DNA of 59,048 nt from Clostridia bacterium (GCA_017560765.1 JAFZEI010000055.1:1-59048), one strand, 5' to 3'. Positions 1 to 9,811 are shown, counted from the first letter of the stretch. Program-made: numbers and translations. Notes: generated by a model not told the origin, from the sequence alone.

Positions 1-486
1 GGCGCACATTGTATGAATTGATAAAATAGAGAGACTGTAATACAACACCTCTCCTCCCACCGTCTGATGGGCTTTATTAGCGAAACCGTTTGCAGAAATA
101 TTTTGCCTGTAAAGTTCGATTGTTTTCTCGAAAATGTTCATCTCAACATTCTGTACCTCCGACGCGTGCAAAATCATACACTCTACAAACACAGAAAGCA
201 CTGTCACAAGCAAGCATGCAATAGCAATTATAAGAATATGAATTTTTCTTTGATCCTTTCTCTGTACAAAATACAGATAAAAAGCGTACGAAGACATTCC
301 CACAAGCAGATAGAAAATTCCTGTGACACTACCAATAAAAACGAAGTCAAGCAAAACACATATTGCCGCACCTAAAAGGGCTCCTAACAAAGAAAAAACA
401 AATGTGCGTGAAATCTTCATTTGTTTACTCTCTGATTTTTCTTTTTTTTGTTGTTCGAGCATAGCTGTAGGATCTATAGAAAGCAT
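1..486 (-). CDS. Membrane protein, N-terminal part (runs off window start)
   Basis: The minus strand stays open from an ATG at 486 to the window edge, giving about 162 residues with no stop. The SD sequence AAGGAG lies 8 nt before the ATG. After a charged, Gln/Lys-rich cytoplasmic start of about 23 residues come at least three hydrophobic stretches (roughly residues 26-45, 47-64 and 77-95), then a more polar segment. This looks like the start of a multi-pass membrane protein. I do not recognise the family, and the missing C-terminus prevents a call. It is transcribed divergently from galactokinase, with a good promoter between them. Confidence 0.7.
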   Translation of the reverse strand, partial: MLSIDPTAMLEQQKKEKSESKQMKISRTFVFSLLGALLGAAICVLLDFVFIGSVTGIFYLLVGMSSYAFYLYFVQRKDQRKIHILIIAIACLLVTVLSVFVECMILHASEVQNVEMNIFEKTIELYRQNISANGFANKAHQTVGGEVLYYSLSILSIHTMCA

Positions 487-542
487 TACTTTTTCTCCTT
501 GATATTATCATTAAATTTTACGAGCATTTATAAAAAAAACGC

Positions 543-571
543 TGTACTAAATTCAAAAAATATTATATACT
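543..571 (+). promoter_or_regulatory. Possible promoter for galK
   Basis: A -10-like TATACT at 566-571 has a weak -35 (TGTACT, 543-548) 17 bp upstream. It shares bases with the minus-strand promoter, so the two divergent promoters may compete. The -35 match is poor. Confidence 0.3.
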
Positions 572-590
572 AGAATACCATAAAAGACAA
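562..590 (-). promoter_or_regulatory. Sigma-A-type promoter for the partial membrane protein
   Basis: On the minus strand TTGTCT (590-585) is followed after 17 bp by TATAAT (567-562). This places the start of transcription about 70 nt before the ATG at 486. It overlaps the putative galK promoter on the other strand. Confidence 0.5.
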
Positions 591-612
591 GTGAAAGAGG
601 TATGAATCAACT

Positions 613-1809
613 ATGATTACATCAAAAAAAATAGAAGAATTAAAGAATCTTTTTATAAAATACTACGGTGAATCTTCAGAAGAAATACGTTTCTTTACAT
701 CACCCGGCCGCGTTAATCTCATAGGAGAACACGTTGATTATTGCGGAGGACTTGTATTTCCTGCTGCGCTCACACTTTCAAGTGTTGCTGCAGTCAGACT
801 CAATAATTCCAACACTGTTAATCTTCGCGCAGATGATTTAGACGGACTTTATTCTTTCAGCCTTAGCAATACAGAGGCCGGCAAAGAACTTAAATGGGGC
901 AACTATCAAGCAGGCGTTATTCATTGGCTTATGGACAATGGTTACGAAGTTCGCGGAATGGACTTTCTCTTTACAGGAGATATTCCTTTCGGCTCCGGAC
1001 TTTCCTCATCTGCCGCTATTGAGCTTACAACTGCTGTGGCCGCAGCAAGCCTCTCTGCAAATTACAACGAGAAAGGTTATGATTTAATAAATCTTGCGCT
1101 TATAGGCCAAAAAGCCGAGCATACTTTCAGTGGAGTAAATTGCGGAATAATGGATCAATTTGCTTCTGCAATGGGTAAAAAGGACAATGCCATTTTGCTC
1201 GATTGCGCTACTCTTAACTACAAGCATGTGCCTTTAAATTTAGGCGAATATACACTCATTCTTGCCAATACGTGTAAAAAGCATGCCTTGGGTGCGTCTG
1301 CATATAACAAGCGCAGAGAAGAAGTTTCAGAAGGCCTCATAAGAATGAATAACATTCTTGGTACAAACAAAGAAAACCTTTGTGATTTTGCAGAGGATGA
1401 TTACATCAAGGCCGAGCCTTCCCTCCCCGCTGACAAGATACGTGACAGAGTAAAACACGTTATTTTCGAGAATCAACGTGTAAAAAAAGCTGTTGAGATT
1501 CTTGAGCAAGGCGATTTAATGGGCTTTGGAGAAATGCTTAAAGAAGCACATATATCTCTTCGCGATTTATACGAAGTTACAGGCTTTGAGCTTGATACAA
1601 TGTTTGATGTTGCGTGTCAAACAGAAGGTTGTATCGGTTCACGTATGACAGGCGGTGGTTTTGGCGGCTGTACAGTTAATATCGTAAAGAAAAGCGCCGC
1701 CGAGGATTTCATTAAATCCGTGGGCAGCGCATATGAGGCAAAAACGGGAATCACACCTGCATTCTATGTTTGTGACATCGGTGACGGTGCGAGAGAAATA
1801 AAAATTTAA
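613..1809 (+). CDS. galK: Galactokinase
   Basis: This 398-residue protein has the expected length and signatures of galactokinase, which phosphorylates galactose at C1 in the Leloir pathway. The galactokinase signature PGRVNLIGEH is at residues 31-40, the GHMP ATP-binding motif GSGLSSSAA at about 127-135, and the C-terminal GHMP motif TGGGFGGC near 345-352. AGAGG lies 12 nt before the ATG, a slightly long spacing. An earlier ATG at 602 opens only a four-codon reading frame whose TGA overlaps this start. No other Leloir gene is adjacent. The gene ends exactly where the convergent DJ-1 gene ends, with no room for an intrinsic terminator. Confidence 0.95.
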   Translation: MITSKKIEELKNLFIKYYGESSEEIRFFTSPGRVNLIGEHVDYCGGLVFPAALTLSSVAAVRLNNSNTVNLRADDLDGLYSFSLSNTEAGKELKWGNYQAGVIHWLMDNGYEVRGMDFLFTGDIPFGSGLSSSAAIELTTAVAAASLSANYNEKGYDLINLALIGQKAEHTFSGVNCGIMDQFASAMGKKDNAILLDCATLNYKHVPLNLGEYTLILANTCKKHALGASAYNKRREEVSEGLIRMNNILGTNKENLCDFAEDDYIKAEPSLPADKIRDRVKHVIFENQRVKKAVEILEQGDLMGFGEMLKEAHISLRDLYEVTGFELDTMFDVACQTEGCIGSRMTGGGFGGCTVNIVKKSAAEDFIKSVGSAYEAKTGITPAFYVCDIGDGAREIKI

Positions 1810-2376
1810 TCAATAAATTATTTGAGCTTTTACGGTTTCTGCTTCACTTTCCAAGCCTAAACCTTTAAGAATTTCAAATCCGAAATCTATTGCAGCGCCT
1901 GCGGAACGACCGGTTATTACATTACCGTCTCTTACCGCAGGCTCTTGTGTATATTCTCCGCAGGAATCCGGATTTATACATCCGGGGTAAGATGTGGCTT
2001 TTCTGCCCTCTAAAAGGCCAAGCTTTTCAAATGTACAAGGCGAAGCACAAATGGCGGCAATTACCTTACTTTTATTATAAAATGCCATAACAATCTCATT
2101 AACTCTCATATCATCACGAAGATTATGAGCATTAGGAAGTCCTCCCGGCAAAATAACACCGTCATAATCCTTGCTTATTTTATCGTAATCGTTGTCATTC
2201 ATATTATCAGGCAATATTTCATCTGCTATAAAATCAATATTATGTGCGCCTTTGAGGATATCGTGACCTGTTGTGCTGTAAATATCAACTGCCACACCTG
2301 CTCTTTTTAAAATATCAACAGGAGCAACTGCCTCAACTTCCTCAAAACCATTCGACAAAAGTACCATCATTTTCAT
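1810..2376 (-). CDS. DJ-1/PfpI family protein
   Basis: This 188-residue protein belongs to the DJ-1/ThiJ/PfpI superfamily of cysteine-dependent hydrolases, glyoxalase-like enzymes and chaperones. The N-terminus (MVLLSNGFEEVEAVAPVDIL) is the usual first strand and helix, with the conserved Glu near residue 15. The nucleophile elbow is AAICASP. The C-terminus carries a typical GFEILKGLG helix. AAAGGGA lies upstream of the ATG. It sits 20 bp after radA on the same strand and may be read through from it. The exact substrate cannot be told from sequence. Confidence 0.88.
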   Translation of the reverse strand: MKMMVLLSNGFEEVEAVAPVDILKRAGVAVDIYSTTGHDILKGAHNIDFIADEILPDNMNDNDYDKISKDYDGVILPGGLPNAHNLRDDMRVNEIVMAFYNKSKVIAAICASPCTFEKLGLLEGRKATSYPGCINPDSCGEYTQEPAVRDGNVITGRSAGAAIDFGFEILKGLGLESEAETVKAQIIY

Positions 2377-2396
2377 AGTTAATCAATCCCTTTCTT

Positions 2397-3770
2397 TTAT
2401 ATAATCTCATTCACAGACGATATAAATCTGATATTCTTTAAATTCTCCTCACTAAGCGCCTTCTTAATCGCCTCAGCGTTGCCCTTTGGCACCACGCATT
2501 TCTTAAAGCCCATACGGAATGCTTCACGCACACGCTTTTCGGCTTGACTGACGCTTCGTACCTCACCGGTAAGACCAATTTCACCGAAAACAACAGTATC
2601 TTGAGGAAAAACAACATTTCTGTAGGACGACATGATTGCAGCTGCAACAGCGGCATCAGCCGCAGGTTCGTAAATACGCATTCCTCCAATAACATTAACG
2701 TAAGCATCACAATCACACATTTTATAACCCGCTCTCTTTTCTAACACTGCAACAAGAAGTGAAATTCTGTTGTAATCAATTCCCGTTGCCATTCTTCTGG
2801 GGTTTGCAAGTGTTGAGTTTGAAACGAGAGCCTGCACTTCAAGGAGCATAGGACGTGTACCCTCTAATGTACAAACTACAGCAGTGCCTGCCACATCCTC
2901 AGGTCTGCCCTCAAGCATAGCTGCAGAAGGATTTATAACTTCGATAAGGCCTTCCTCACGCATTTCAAAAACACCGATTTCATTTGTAGAGCCAAATCTG
3001 TTTTTAACACACCTTAATATCCTGTATGCTTGGTGGCGTTCACCTTCAAAATAAAGAACTGTATCAACCATATGCTCCAAAACGCGAGGTCCTGCGATAC
3101 CACCGTCTTTCGTTACGTGTCCTATTATAAACACAGGAACATTCATTCCCTTTGCAATTCTCATCAACCTGCTCGTTATCTCTCTGACTTGGCTTACGCT
3201 GCCCGGAGCAGAAGCAATTTCATCATCATACACTGTCTGCACGGAGTCAATAACTATATAATCCGGCTTTATTCGTTCAATCTCGCTCTCAATGTTGCTT
3301 ATAAGTGTTTCTGAATAAATATAAAGCTTTTCAGCATCTACATTAAGTCTTTCTGCTCTCATTTTTATCTGCTGAGAAGATTCCTCTCCGGAAACGTACA
3401 GCACATTTCTGTTTTTTGCTATATTTCCGGATAGCATAAGCATCATAGTAGACTTACCTATTCCGGGGTCACCTGCGGCTAAAATAAGTGAACCTTTTAC
3501 AATTCCACCGCCTAAAACTCTGTCCAGTTCACCTATTCCCGTAGTTTCTCTTTCTGAAGACTCTGATGTAATATCCTTTAAAGTCTTTGCCTTTGTTTGA
3601 ACATGAACACCCTGAAAACCGAAAGAGTTGCCACCTGAACTTTTACTCTCAGATTTTATTTTTTCTTCAACAAAAGTATTCCAATTTTGACATCCGGGAC
3701 ATTTTCCAAGCCAGCCGCTTGATTCATAGCCACATTCCGTACAAAAATACACTGTTTTAGTCTTTGCCAT
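2397..3770 (-). CDS. radA: DNA repair protein RadA
   Basis: RadA is a RecA-like ATPase that acts on recombination intermediates. From the ATG at 3770 the protein has 457 residues. It has a four-Cys zinc finger (C10, C13, C24, C27), Walker A GDPGIGKST at about 100-108, the RadA motif KNRFG, and a C-terminal Lon-like domain. An in-frame GTG at 3788 would add MKWWQK, but the ATG gives the family's usual MAKTK start. The start overlaps the end of clpC by 14 nt, so translation is probably coupled. The clpC-radA order matches Bacillus, although ctsR, mcsA and mcsB are absent here. Confidence 0.95.
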   Translation of the reverse strand: MAKTKTVYFCTECGYESSGWLGKCPGCQNWNTFVEEKIKSESKSSGGNSFGFQGVHVQTKAKTLKDITSESSERETTGIGELDRVLGGGIVKGSLILAAGDPGIGKSTMMLMLSGNIAKNRNVLYVSGEESSQQIKMRAERLNVDAEKLYIYSETLISNIESEIERIKPDYIVIDSVQTVYDDEIASAPGSVSQVREITSRLMRIAKGMNVPVFIIGHVTKDGGIAGPRVLEHMVDTVLYFEGERHQAYRILRCVKNRFGSTNEIGVFEMREEGLIEVINPSAAMLEGRPEDVAGTAVVCTLEGTRPMLLEVQALVSNSTLANPRRMATGIDYNRISLLVAVLEKRAGYKMCDCDAYVNVIGGMRIYEPAADAAVAAAIMSSYRNVVFPQDTVVFGEIGLTGEVRSVSQAEKRVREAFRMGFKKCVVPKGNAEAIKKALSEENLKNIRFISSVNEII

Positions 3771-6261
3771 TTTCTGCCACCACTTCACCGTTTTTTACGG
3801 TAATAACAATATTTTTACTGTTTGACTCCAACATCATTGTTGAAACTTTATCTTCTATCTCATTTTGCAGCAATCTTTTAATAGGTCGCGCTCCGTATTG
3901 GGGCGTGTATCCCTTTTCTGCTATTAATTCCACAACAGCTTCTTCGACTTTTAGCTTCATACCGTTTGCGGCAGCACGTTTTTCAAGTTTATTGACGAGA
4001 ATAGATGTTATTTGCTTTATTTCACATTTAGTAAGCTGTTTAAAAACAAGGATATCATCAATTCTGTTTAAAAACTCAGGTTTAAATGTTTTCTTAAGCT
4101 CATCGTTTACATTCTTTTTCATTATTTCGTGCTTTTCAGCTTCGGAATGCTGTGTGAAGCCTAAAGTTTTTGGCTCTGAAATATTTCTTGCTCCCACATT
4201 GGATGTCATTATAACCACAGAGTTTTTAAAGTCTAATTTTCTTCCCTTTGAATCAGTTATTTGACCTTCATCAAGAATTTGGAGCAATATATTAAAAATA
4301 TCGGGGTGTGCTTTTTCTATTTCGTCAAAAAGCACAACAGAATACGGTTGATTGCGTATCTTTTTAGACAGCAACGGTTCGTCTGTAAAACCAACATATC
4401 CGGGAGGAGAACCAATGAGCTTCGAAACGCTTGCCGACTCCATAAACTCAGACATATCAAATTTTATCAAAGCAGCTTCGTCTCCGAAAAGTGCCTCTGC
4501 AAGCGCTTTACTAACCTCAGTCTTACCAACACCGGTAGGCCCCAAGAATATAAATGAGCCCACAGGTCTGTTAGGATCTTTAAGTCCTGTTCTGCCTCTT
4601 CTTATAGCCTTTGCCACAGCATTTACTGCATCGTCCTGTCCTACTACCCTCTCATGCATTATGCTTTCTATGTTTAAAAGTCTTTTACTCTCATCTAAAT
4701 CTAATTTTGTAAGCGGTACTCCTGTCCAGTTGGATACTATTTCTGTAATATCATTTTCTTCTACCGTAGGTATGTTGACATTTTCGCCGCTTAACTCTTT
4801 CTTTGCGTCGTTTTTACGCTTTTGTGATGTTAAAAATCTCTCTTCTTTATATAAAGCCGCCGCATCCTCAAATCGTCCTGAAAAAATTGCATCGTCAAGA
4901 TGTCTTCTCGTTTGTTTTAATTGTTCGTCTGAATTGTCGCTTTCTATCATAACCGGAGGCATTTTTTGAAAACTTTTATAAGAAGCAGCCTCGTCTATTA
5001 TATCTATAGCTTTATCCGGCAAAAATCTATCGTGTATATAACGCTTGGACAAATTCACTGCAGCTTTTATGGCATCATCTTTTATGAAAACATTATGATG
5101 CTTCTCATATACACCTTTAAGCCCACGCAGAATTTCAATCGTTTCTTCTTCGTTTGGCTCCTCCACATTAATAGGTTGAAATCTTCTTTCTAATGCAGGG
5201 TCAGACTCTATATACTTCCTGTATTCTCTAAGAGTAGTAGAACCAATAAGCTTTATGCTTCCTCTTGAAAGCTCAGGTTTTAAAATGTTAGCTGCATCAA
5301 GCGAGCCCTCAGCATTTCCCGTTCCGATTATTGTGTGAATTTCATCAAGGAAAAGAATCACCTTAGGATCTGCTTTTGCTTCTGCCAAAACTCTTTTAAA
5401 TCTTTCCTCAAATTCACCTCTGTATTTAGCACCGGAAACCATTGCAGATAAATCAATAGAAATAATGCGCATCTTTTTTAAATTGCCGCCTACATTTCCG
5501 TCTGCAATCATCTGGGCAAGGCCTTCCACAATGGCTGTTTTGCCAACACCCGGTTCTCCCACAAGGCAGGGGTTGTTTTTTGTTTTTCTGCCAAGCACTT
5601 GGAAAACTCTGTTCATTTCTTTTTCTCTGCCAATGATGATGTTCCTTGAGCCTTCTAAAGCTTTTCGTGTCAAATCAGTACCGTATTTTTCAAGGAATGA
5701 CATATTTTCTTCTGATTGTTTTTTTACAAAATCCACAGCCATCCTCTCCATAGGCGTCACATCTTGTCCTCCCCTATGTTTTTGAAGTTCAGCTGTAAAA
5801 TCATCTGTTTGTAAAGCATTTACAATATCTTTAAACAACATTGTAGGATCTACGCCTAAATCTATAAGCACACGTACTGCTATGCTGTCTACTTCTCTGA
5901 AAATAGTTACAAGAAGATGCTCTGTACCCACTTGGCTGTGTCCGTAATTTAAAGCTGTTTCTTTGCTTCTTCTTATTACTCTGTCACACGCAATTGTGTA
6001 AAACACTTCTCCTGTATATACATTTATACTCCCTGTTTGTTTATTTGTTAATCGACAAATAGCTTCGTGTATCTTTACAGGTGTAAGATTATTCTTTATT
6101 AGCACTGTTGCCGCAATACCTATAGGATCGAGACACAATCCGTAAAGTAAGTGTTCTGTACCAACAACATTGCTGCCCAACTCTTTTGCTTCTAATACAG
6201 CATACGAAAGGGCCGCTTGTGCTTTCTCTGTAAAATCTATATTTTCAAAATAACCTTGCAT
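3757..6261 (-). CDS. clpC: ClpC-type AAA+ unfoldase
   Basis: This 834-residue protein is an Hsp100 unfoldase that feeds substrates to ClpP. It has a double Clp N-domain (residues 1-150, with the repeat GTEHLL at about 34-39 and 112-117), AAA domain 1 (Walker A GEPGVGKT 235-242), a UVR-like middle segment (about 445-480) and AAA domain 2 (Walker A GPTGVGKT 574-581). The UVR segment and length mark ClpC rather than ClpB. AGGAGG precedes the ATG. The gene starts 8 bp after holA and overlaps radA. The usual partners ctsR, mcsA and mcsB are not beside it, so control by CtsR/McsAB cannot be assumed. A second Clp ATPase (ClpE-like) lies at 15885-18230. Confidence 0.93.
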   Translation of the reverse strand: MQGYFENIDFTEKAQAALSYAVLEAKELGSNVVGTEHLLYGLCLDPIGIAATVLIKNNLTPVKIHEAICRLTNKQTGSINVYTGEVFYTIACDRVIRRSKETALNYGHSQVGTEHLLVTIFREVDSIAVRVLIDLGVDPTMLFKDIVNALQTDDFTAELQKHRGGQDVTPMERMAVDFVKKQSEENMSFLEKYGTDLTRKALEGSRNIIIGREKEMNRVFQVLGRKTKNNPCLVGEPGVGKTAIVEGLAQMIADGNVGGNLKKMRIISIDLSAMVSGAKYRGEFEERFKRVLAEAKADPKVILFLDEIHTIIGTGNAEGSLDAANILKPELSRGSIKLIGSTTLREYRKYIESDPALERRFQPINVEEPNEEETIEILRGLKGVYEKHHNVFIKDDAIKAAVNLSKRYIHDRFLPDKAIDIIDEAASYKSFQKMPPVMIESDNSDEQLKQTRRHLDDAIFSGRFEDAAALYKEERFLTSQKRKNDAKKELSGENVNIPTVEENDITEIVSNWTGVPLTKLDLDESKRLLNIESIMHERVVGQDDAVNAVAKAIRRGRTGLKDPNRPVGSFIFLGPTGVGKTEVSKALAEALFGDEAALIKFDMSEFMESASVSKLIGSPPGYVGFTDEPLLSKKIRNQPYSVVLFDEIEKAHPDIFNILLQILDEGQITDSKGRKLDFKNSVVIMTSNVGARNISEPKTLGFTQHSEAEKHEIMKKNVNDELKKTFKPEFLNRIDDILVFKQLTKCEIKQITSILVNKLEKRAAANGMKLKVEEAVVELIAEKGYTPQYGARPIKRLLQNEIEDKVSTMMLESNSKNIVITVKNGEVVAENGKD

Positions 6262-6269
6262 ATTTCCTC

Positions 6270-7247
6270 CTACTGACCAATTGTTAAAAGTTCAAGGGCT
6301 GCATAGTCTTTTATAAGACCACTTTTTATCGACATATCCATTTCTTCACAAAGTTCTATTTTTGCTTTAATAAACTCTAAACTCATACGACCTGCTTGCC
6401 TGGAAAGTTTAGAAGCAGCAAAATCTTTTATACCAAGATACGAAGCAATTTCCGCATTGCCCGTACCCTCTGACATTAACTTCTTAACACTGTAAAGCTG
6501 CGACCACATTTTGCTCAAAACGGCTATTATCTTCACAGGCGGTTCTTTATCCTCCAAAAGCCCTTTCATAATCCTATAAGCTTTATCCGTATCACCGTTT
6601 GCCACCGCATCATTAAGATCAAACAACCTGGGACTGTAATGCATACTGCAAAGCAAATCTATGTGTTCCTTATTAATCTCGCCGCCTTGCGGTACGTAAA
6701 GTATTAATTTTTCAAGCTCTGTCATTAATCTTGAAATATCATCCCCAACGCCATCTATCATGTATTGCAGTGCAAAATCCGAAACAGTTCTGCCGGCTTT
6801 TTTTATTTCATAAGCCAAAACTTTTTTTATCTCTGCCGGGGACTGTTTCTTACATTGGAAAACAATTCCCTTTTCACATACTGTTTTATAAAGCTTATTG
6901 CGCTTATCGGCTTCAAACTCCTTAAAAACAATAACTGTATCGCTATTTTCAGCTATATCTACAAAAGACGTCTCGGTAGCCGCTTTAAACATACCGCTGC
7001 CACTTACCACCACAAGTTTTTTATCTCCAAACATAGACGTCGTTGCACATATAGACTCAATTTCCCTTACATCTGCATCTTGTCCGAAGAAATAACAATT
7101 CATACTGTCAACATCAAGCCTTGCGCGTATCCGACTTTCATATAAGTCTTTAAGATAACTTTCAGGGCCGTAAAAAAGGTATACGTTTTTAAGATCTTCA
7201 TTTTGAAGATGATTTTTTATTGCTTTTATGTCTTCAATTTCTGCCAT
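6270..7247 (-). CDS. holA: DNA polymerase III subunit delta
   Basis: HolA is the delta subunit of the clamp loader; it opens the sliding clamp during replication. The 325 residues fit the family length. The N-terminal part (VYLFYGPESYLKD) is the usual degenerate AAA+ fold without a functional P-loop. The middle and C-terminal helical regions, such as YSPRLFDLNDAVANGD and the following helices, match the delta collar. The start codon lies inside the 3' end of comEC (22-nt overlap), an arrangement often seen in Firmicutes. clpC follows after 8 bp. Confidence 0.88.
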   Translation of the reverse strand: MAEIEDIKAIKNHLQNEDLKNVYLFYGPESYLKDLYESRIRARLDVDSMNCYFFGQDADVREIESICATTSMFGDKKLVVVSGSGMFKAATETSFVDIAENSDTVIVFKEFEADKRNKLYKTVCEKGIVFQCKKQSPAEIKKVLAYEIKKAGRTVSDFALQYMIDGVGDDISRLMTELEKLILYVPQGGEINKEHIDLLCSMHYSPRLFDLNDAVANGDTDKAYRIMKGLLEDKEPPVKIIAVLSKMWSQLYSVKKLMSEGTGNAEIASYLGIKDFAASKLSRQAGRMSLEFIKAKIELCEEMDMSIKSGLIKDYAALELLTIGQ

Positions 7248-9412
7248 ACTCTTACAGTACCCTTTCTCATTGTGACTCTTATTGCCCCGGACAAATCGCT
7301 TCTGAAAATAGCGGCGCCTGCATTTTCCAGCGTTTTAAGAACTCTTTCTGACGGATGTCCGTAACTGTTATTTTTACCAACACTTATTATAGCATACTCA
7401 GGTGAAATAATCGAAATATTTTTGTCAAGTGTACCTGTATCAGCCCCATGATGAGCCACCTGCAAAACATCCGCCTCAGACCAAAACTTTCTTTCTGTCA
7501 AAAAGTTTTCTGTTTTCTCCTCAATATCGCCGGTAAAAATTGCTGTACCATCACTGTTTTCAGCTATCATTACCACTGATGCATTATTTAAATTATCTTC
7601 GTTTGATTCATTAACCGCCATTTTATTTAAATAAAAAGTAAGTCGTGTCCGACCTGATTCATACTGCATACTTTCCGATATTTGCATTATTTCTATACCG
7701 AACTTTTCTGCGATTTTGCACGCTTTCTTTATTCCCGTATCCTGAGGATTATCAGGTACCACCAGCACCCTTATTTTGTGTTCTTCTGCTACCTTCTCAA
7801 AACCTCCCGTATGGTCACTATGTCCATGTGTCAATAAAACAAAATCCAATTCCCCTACACCTTGCTTTAAAAGCAAAGCACTCACATCCACATCACCTTC
7901 ACCTGTATCAACAAGGCCGGCTATTCCGTCGCATTTATAAAGCACACTGAGCCCTTGACCTACATCAAAAAAGTGCACCTCTGTCCTACGGAATACTACT
8001 GCTTTCGTCGCTACAACGGCGATTATTACAGCAATTGTCAAAATGTAATTCTTTCTTAAATATTTAATAAATCTCTTATTAAAAAAGATTATTACGACCA
8101 AATAATAAAGCACTATTTCTGATTTACCCATTGATGGCACAGTACATAAGCCAAAAGGAGGAGGTATTCCCGAACCTGTTTCGGAAATAAAATTCAAACC
8201 TATCACAGCCACCGATGTTATTGCTGCCGACAATTTCATAAAAATCGCTCCCAAAGGCAAATAACCTAAAAGCCATATTCCTAAACCTGATACGCATATT
8301 GCTCCTGCAATTTTACTTGCAAAAAGAGTGGCTATTATTCCGATAAACGAAAAACTGTTAAAATACGTTACAAGCAATGGAAACAGCCCAATATTCACAC
8401 TAAGTCCCGAAGCCAACCAACGAGGCAAAGTACCAAAAGCAAACACTTTACAAGAAAGAATAGGCAACAAATAAAGCATAGAAGCAGCCGCACCGTAACT
8501 CAGTATAAAACCGGAATTAAAAAGTAAATACGGATTGTTCATAAGTTGCACTATACACGCAAAGAACAACGCATTTTGTCCCGAAGCAGGCTTTTTTAAC
8601 GCTTTTGCAGTAAGTAAATAACCGCTTTGCAACATTGCTCTCGTAACAGACGGAGAAAAATCCGCAATTGCAGCATACATCACTAATACCAAAACAGAAA
8701 TTGCACTTCTGGCAGAGTAATGGACGTATCGCCTTGAAAGCATTTTCGTCACTGCCCATTGTACAAAGCCCACATGCATTCCGGAAACGGCCATAACGTG
8801 AGATATTCCCGTATTTCTGTAAGCTTCTTTGTTGCTTGATGATATACCACTCGTATCACCTGTTATAATTGCCATGGCAACACCCGTCTTTTCCTTGCCG
8901 ATATTTCTTGACAGAGTGTTTTTTATGCTGTTTCTGATGTCTGCTGCAAGCAAAGTAACATTTTTTCTTTTATTTAATATTTTAATACTATTATCCTCCG
9001 GCGTAATTATATATTTGATTTTTTGACTTGCCAGATATTTTCTGTTATCAAAATCCCCAAAATTCGATGCCGTTTCAGGCACTTTGACATAATTTCCCGG
9101 AGTATAAATTCTTATATACGCACCCTTTTCTAATACACTTTTAATTTTTTCACTTTGTTTATACGTATATAACATTATTTTTTCCTGTTGTAAAAAATCG
9201 CCTTTATATATAAAAATCAGCTGATTTTCTTTACATTTACATGAATTATACACAAAGCCATCTATGTACTCACAGGAAAACAATTCACCTTCGTACAGAT
9301 TATCACAGCTCTGAGCATCGGTAAAAAGCAGAACTTTAATAATCGATACAGAAAGTACAATACACAGCACAGTCGGAAAAAACATTTTCCCGACTGTCTT
9401 TTCAAAATTCAC
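7226..9412 (-). CDS. comEC: ComEC/Rec2 DNA uptake channel
   Basis: ComEC forms the membrane channel that passes single-stranded DNA into the cell during natural transformation. The 728-residue protein has an N-terminal TM segment and an OB-like extracellular domain containing several cysteines. A multi-helix competence domain follows (about residues 170-450, including TGISHVMAVSGMHVGF). The C-terminal metallo-beta-lactamase-like domain has THGHSDHTGG and a later HHGADTGT. The start is a GTG overlapping the TGA of spoVAE. No other late competence gene is in the window, so uptake ability cannot be judged. Confidence 0.92.
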   Translation of the reverse strand: MNFEKTVGKMFFPTVLCIVLSVSIIKVLLFTDAQSCDNLYEGELFSCEYIDGFVYNSCKCKENQLIFIYKGDFLQQEKIMLYTYKQSEKIKSVLEKGAYIRIYTPGNYVKVPETASNFGDFDNRKYLASQKIKYIITPEDNSIKILNKRKNVTLLAADIRNSIKNTLSRNIGKEKTGVAMAIITGDTSGISSSNKEAYRNTGISHVMAVSGMHVGFVQWAVTKMLSRRYVHYSARSAISVLVLVMYAAIADFSPSVTRAMLQSGYLLTAKALKKPASGQNALFFACIVQLMNNPYLLFNSGFILSYGAAASMLYLLPILSCKVFAFGTLPRWLASGLSVNIGLFPLLVTYFNSFSFIGIIATLFASKIAGAICVSGLGIWLLGYLPLGAIFMKLSAAITSVAVIGLNFISETGSGIPPPFGLCTVPSMGKSEIVLYYLVVIIFFNKRFIKYLRKNYILTIAVIIAVVATKAVVFRRTEVHFFDVGQGLSVLYKCDGIAGLVDTGEGDVDVSALLLKQGVGELDFVLLTHGHSDHTGGFEKVAEEHKIRVLVVPDNPQDTGIKKACKIAEKFGIEIMQISESMQYESGRTRLTFYLNKMAVNESNEDNLNNASVVMIAENSDGTAIFTGDIEEKTENFLTERKFWSEADVLQVAHHGADTGTLDKNISIISPEYAIISVGKNNSYGHPSERVLKTLENAGAAIFRSDLSGAIRVTMRKGTVRVWQKLKT

Positions 9413-9786
9413 TGTTTTTTACTCTTTGGCTTTGATATGAGAGATGCTATCAATGCCAATAAAATTGCTGTTACAATACCCGACGCCACATCTGCAAGTC
9501 CTCCGGTAAATATCCCTCTGAAACCAAATTCATCTACAGCTTTAAATACTCCCTTACACAAAGAATATCCAAATCCAAGTAAAGGAATTGTTGCTCCAAA
9601 GCTTCCTATTTTTACCACATAATCGTATATACCTACTGCCGTAAGCACAACACCGGACACAACATATAACACAAGTATTCTGGCCGATGTAAGCTTTGTT
9701 TTATCAAGTAAAATCTGTGCTATGGTACATAATATACCGCCCACAGCAAAAACACCTAAATATTTAAGAAATATATCTACTGTCAT
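9409..9786 (-). CDS. spoVAE: Stage V sporulation protein AE
   Basis: SpoVAE is a small membrane protein of the SpoVA channel, which moves dipicolinic acid into the developing spore. From the ATG at 9786 it has 125 residues and four or so hydrophobic segments, with glycine-rich turns such as GFGYSLCKGV and GGLADVASGI. GAGGT lies 8 nt before this ATG; an in-frame TTG at 9804 overlaps that SD site and is unlikely to be used. It is the third spoVA gene downstream of sigF and touches comEC. It is related in fold to SpoVAC (10850-11323). Confidence 0.92.
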   Translation of the reverse strand: MTVDIFLKYLGVFAVGGILCTIAQILLDKTKLTSARILVLYVVSGVVLTAVGIYDYVVKIGSFGATIPLLGFGYSLCKGVFKAVDEFGFRGIFTGGLADVASGIVTAILLALIASLISKPKSKKQ

Positions 9787-9811
9787 AATTAATACCTCGG
9801 TCAAACTATTT

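Noticed and set aside
3764-4264. 166-codon plus-strand open frame
   Set aside because: It lies wholly antisense to the C-terminal part of clpC and shows no protein-like motifs.
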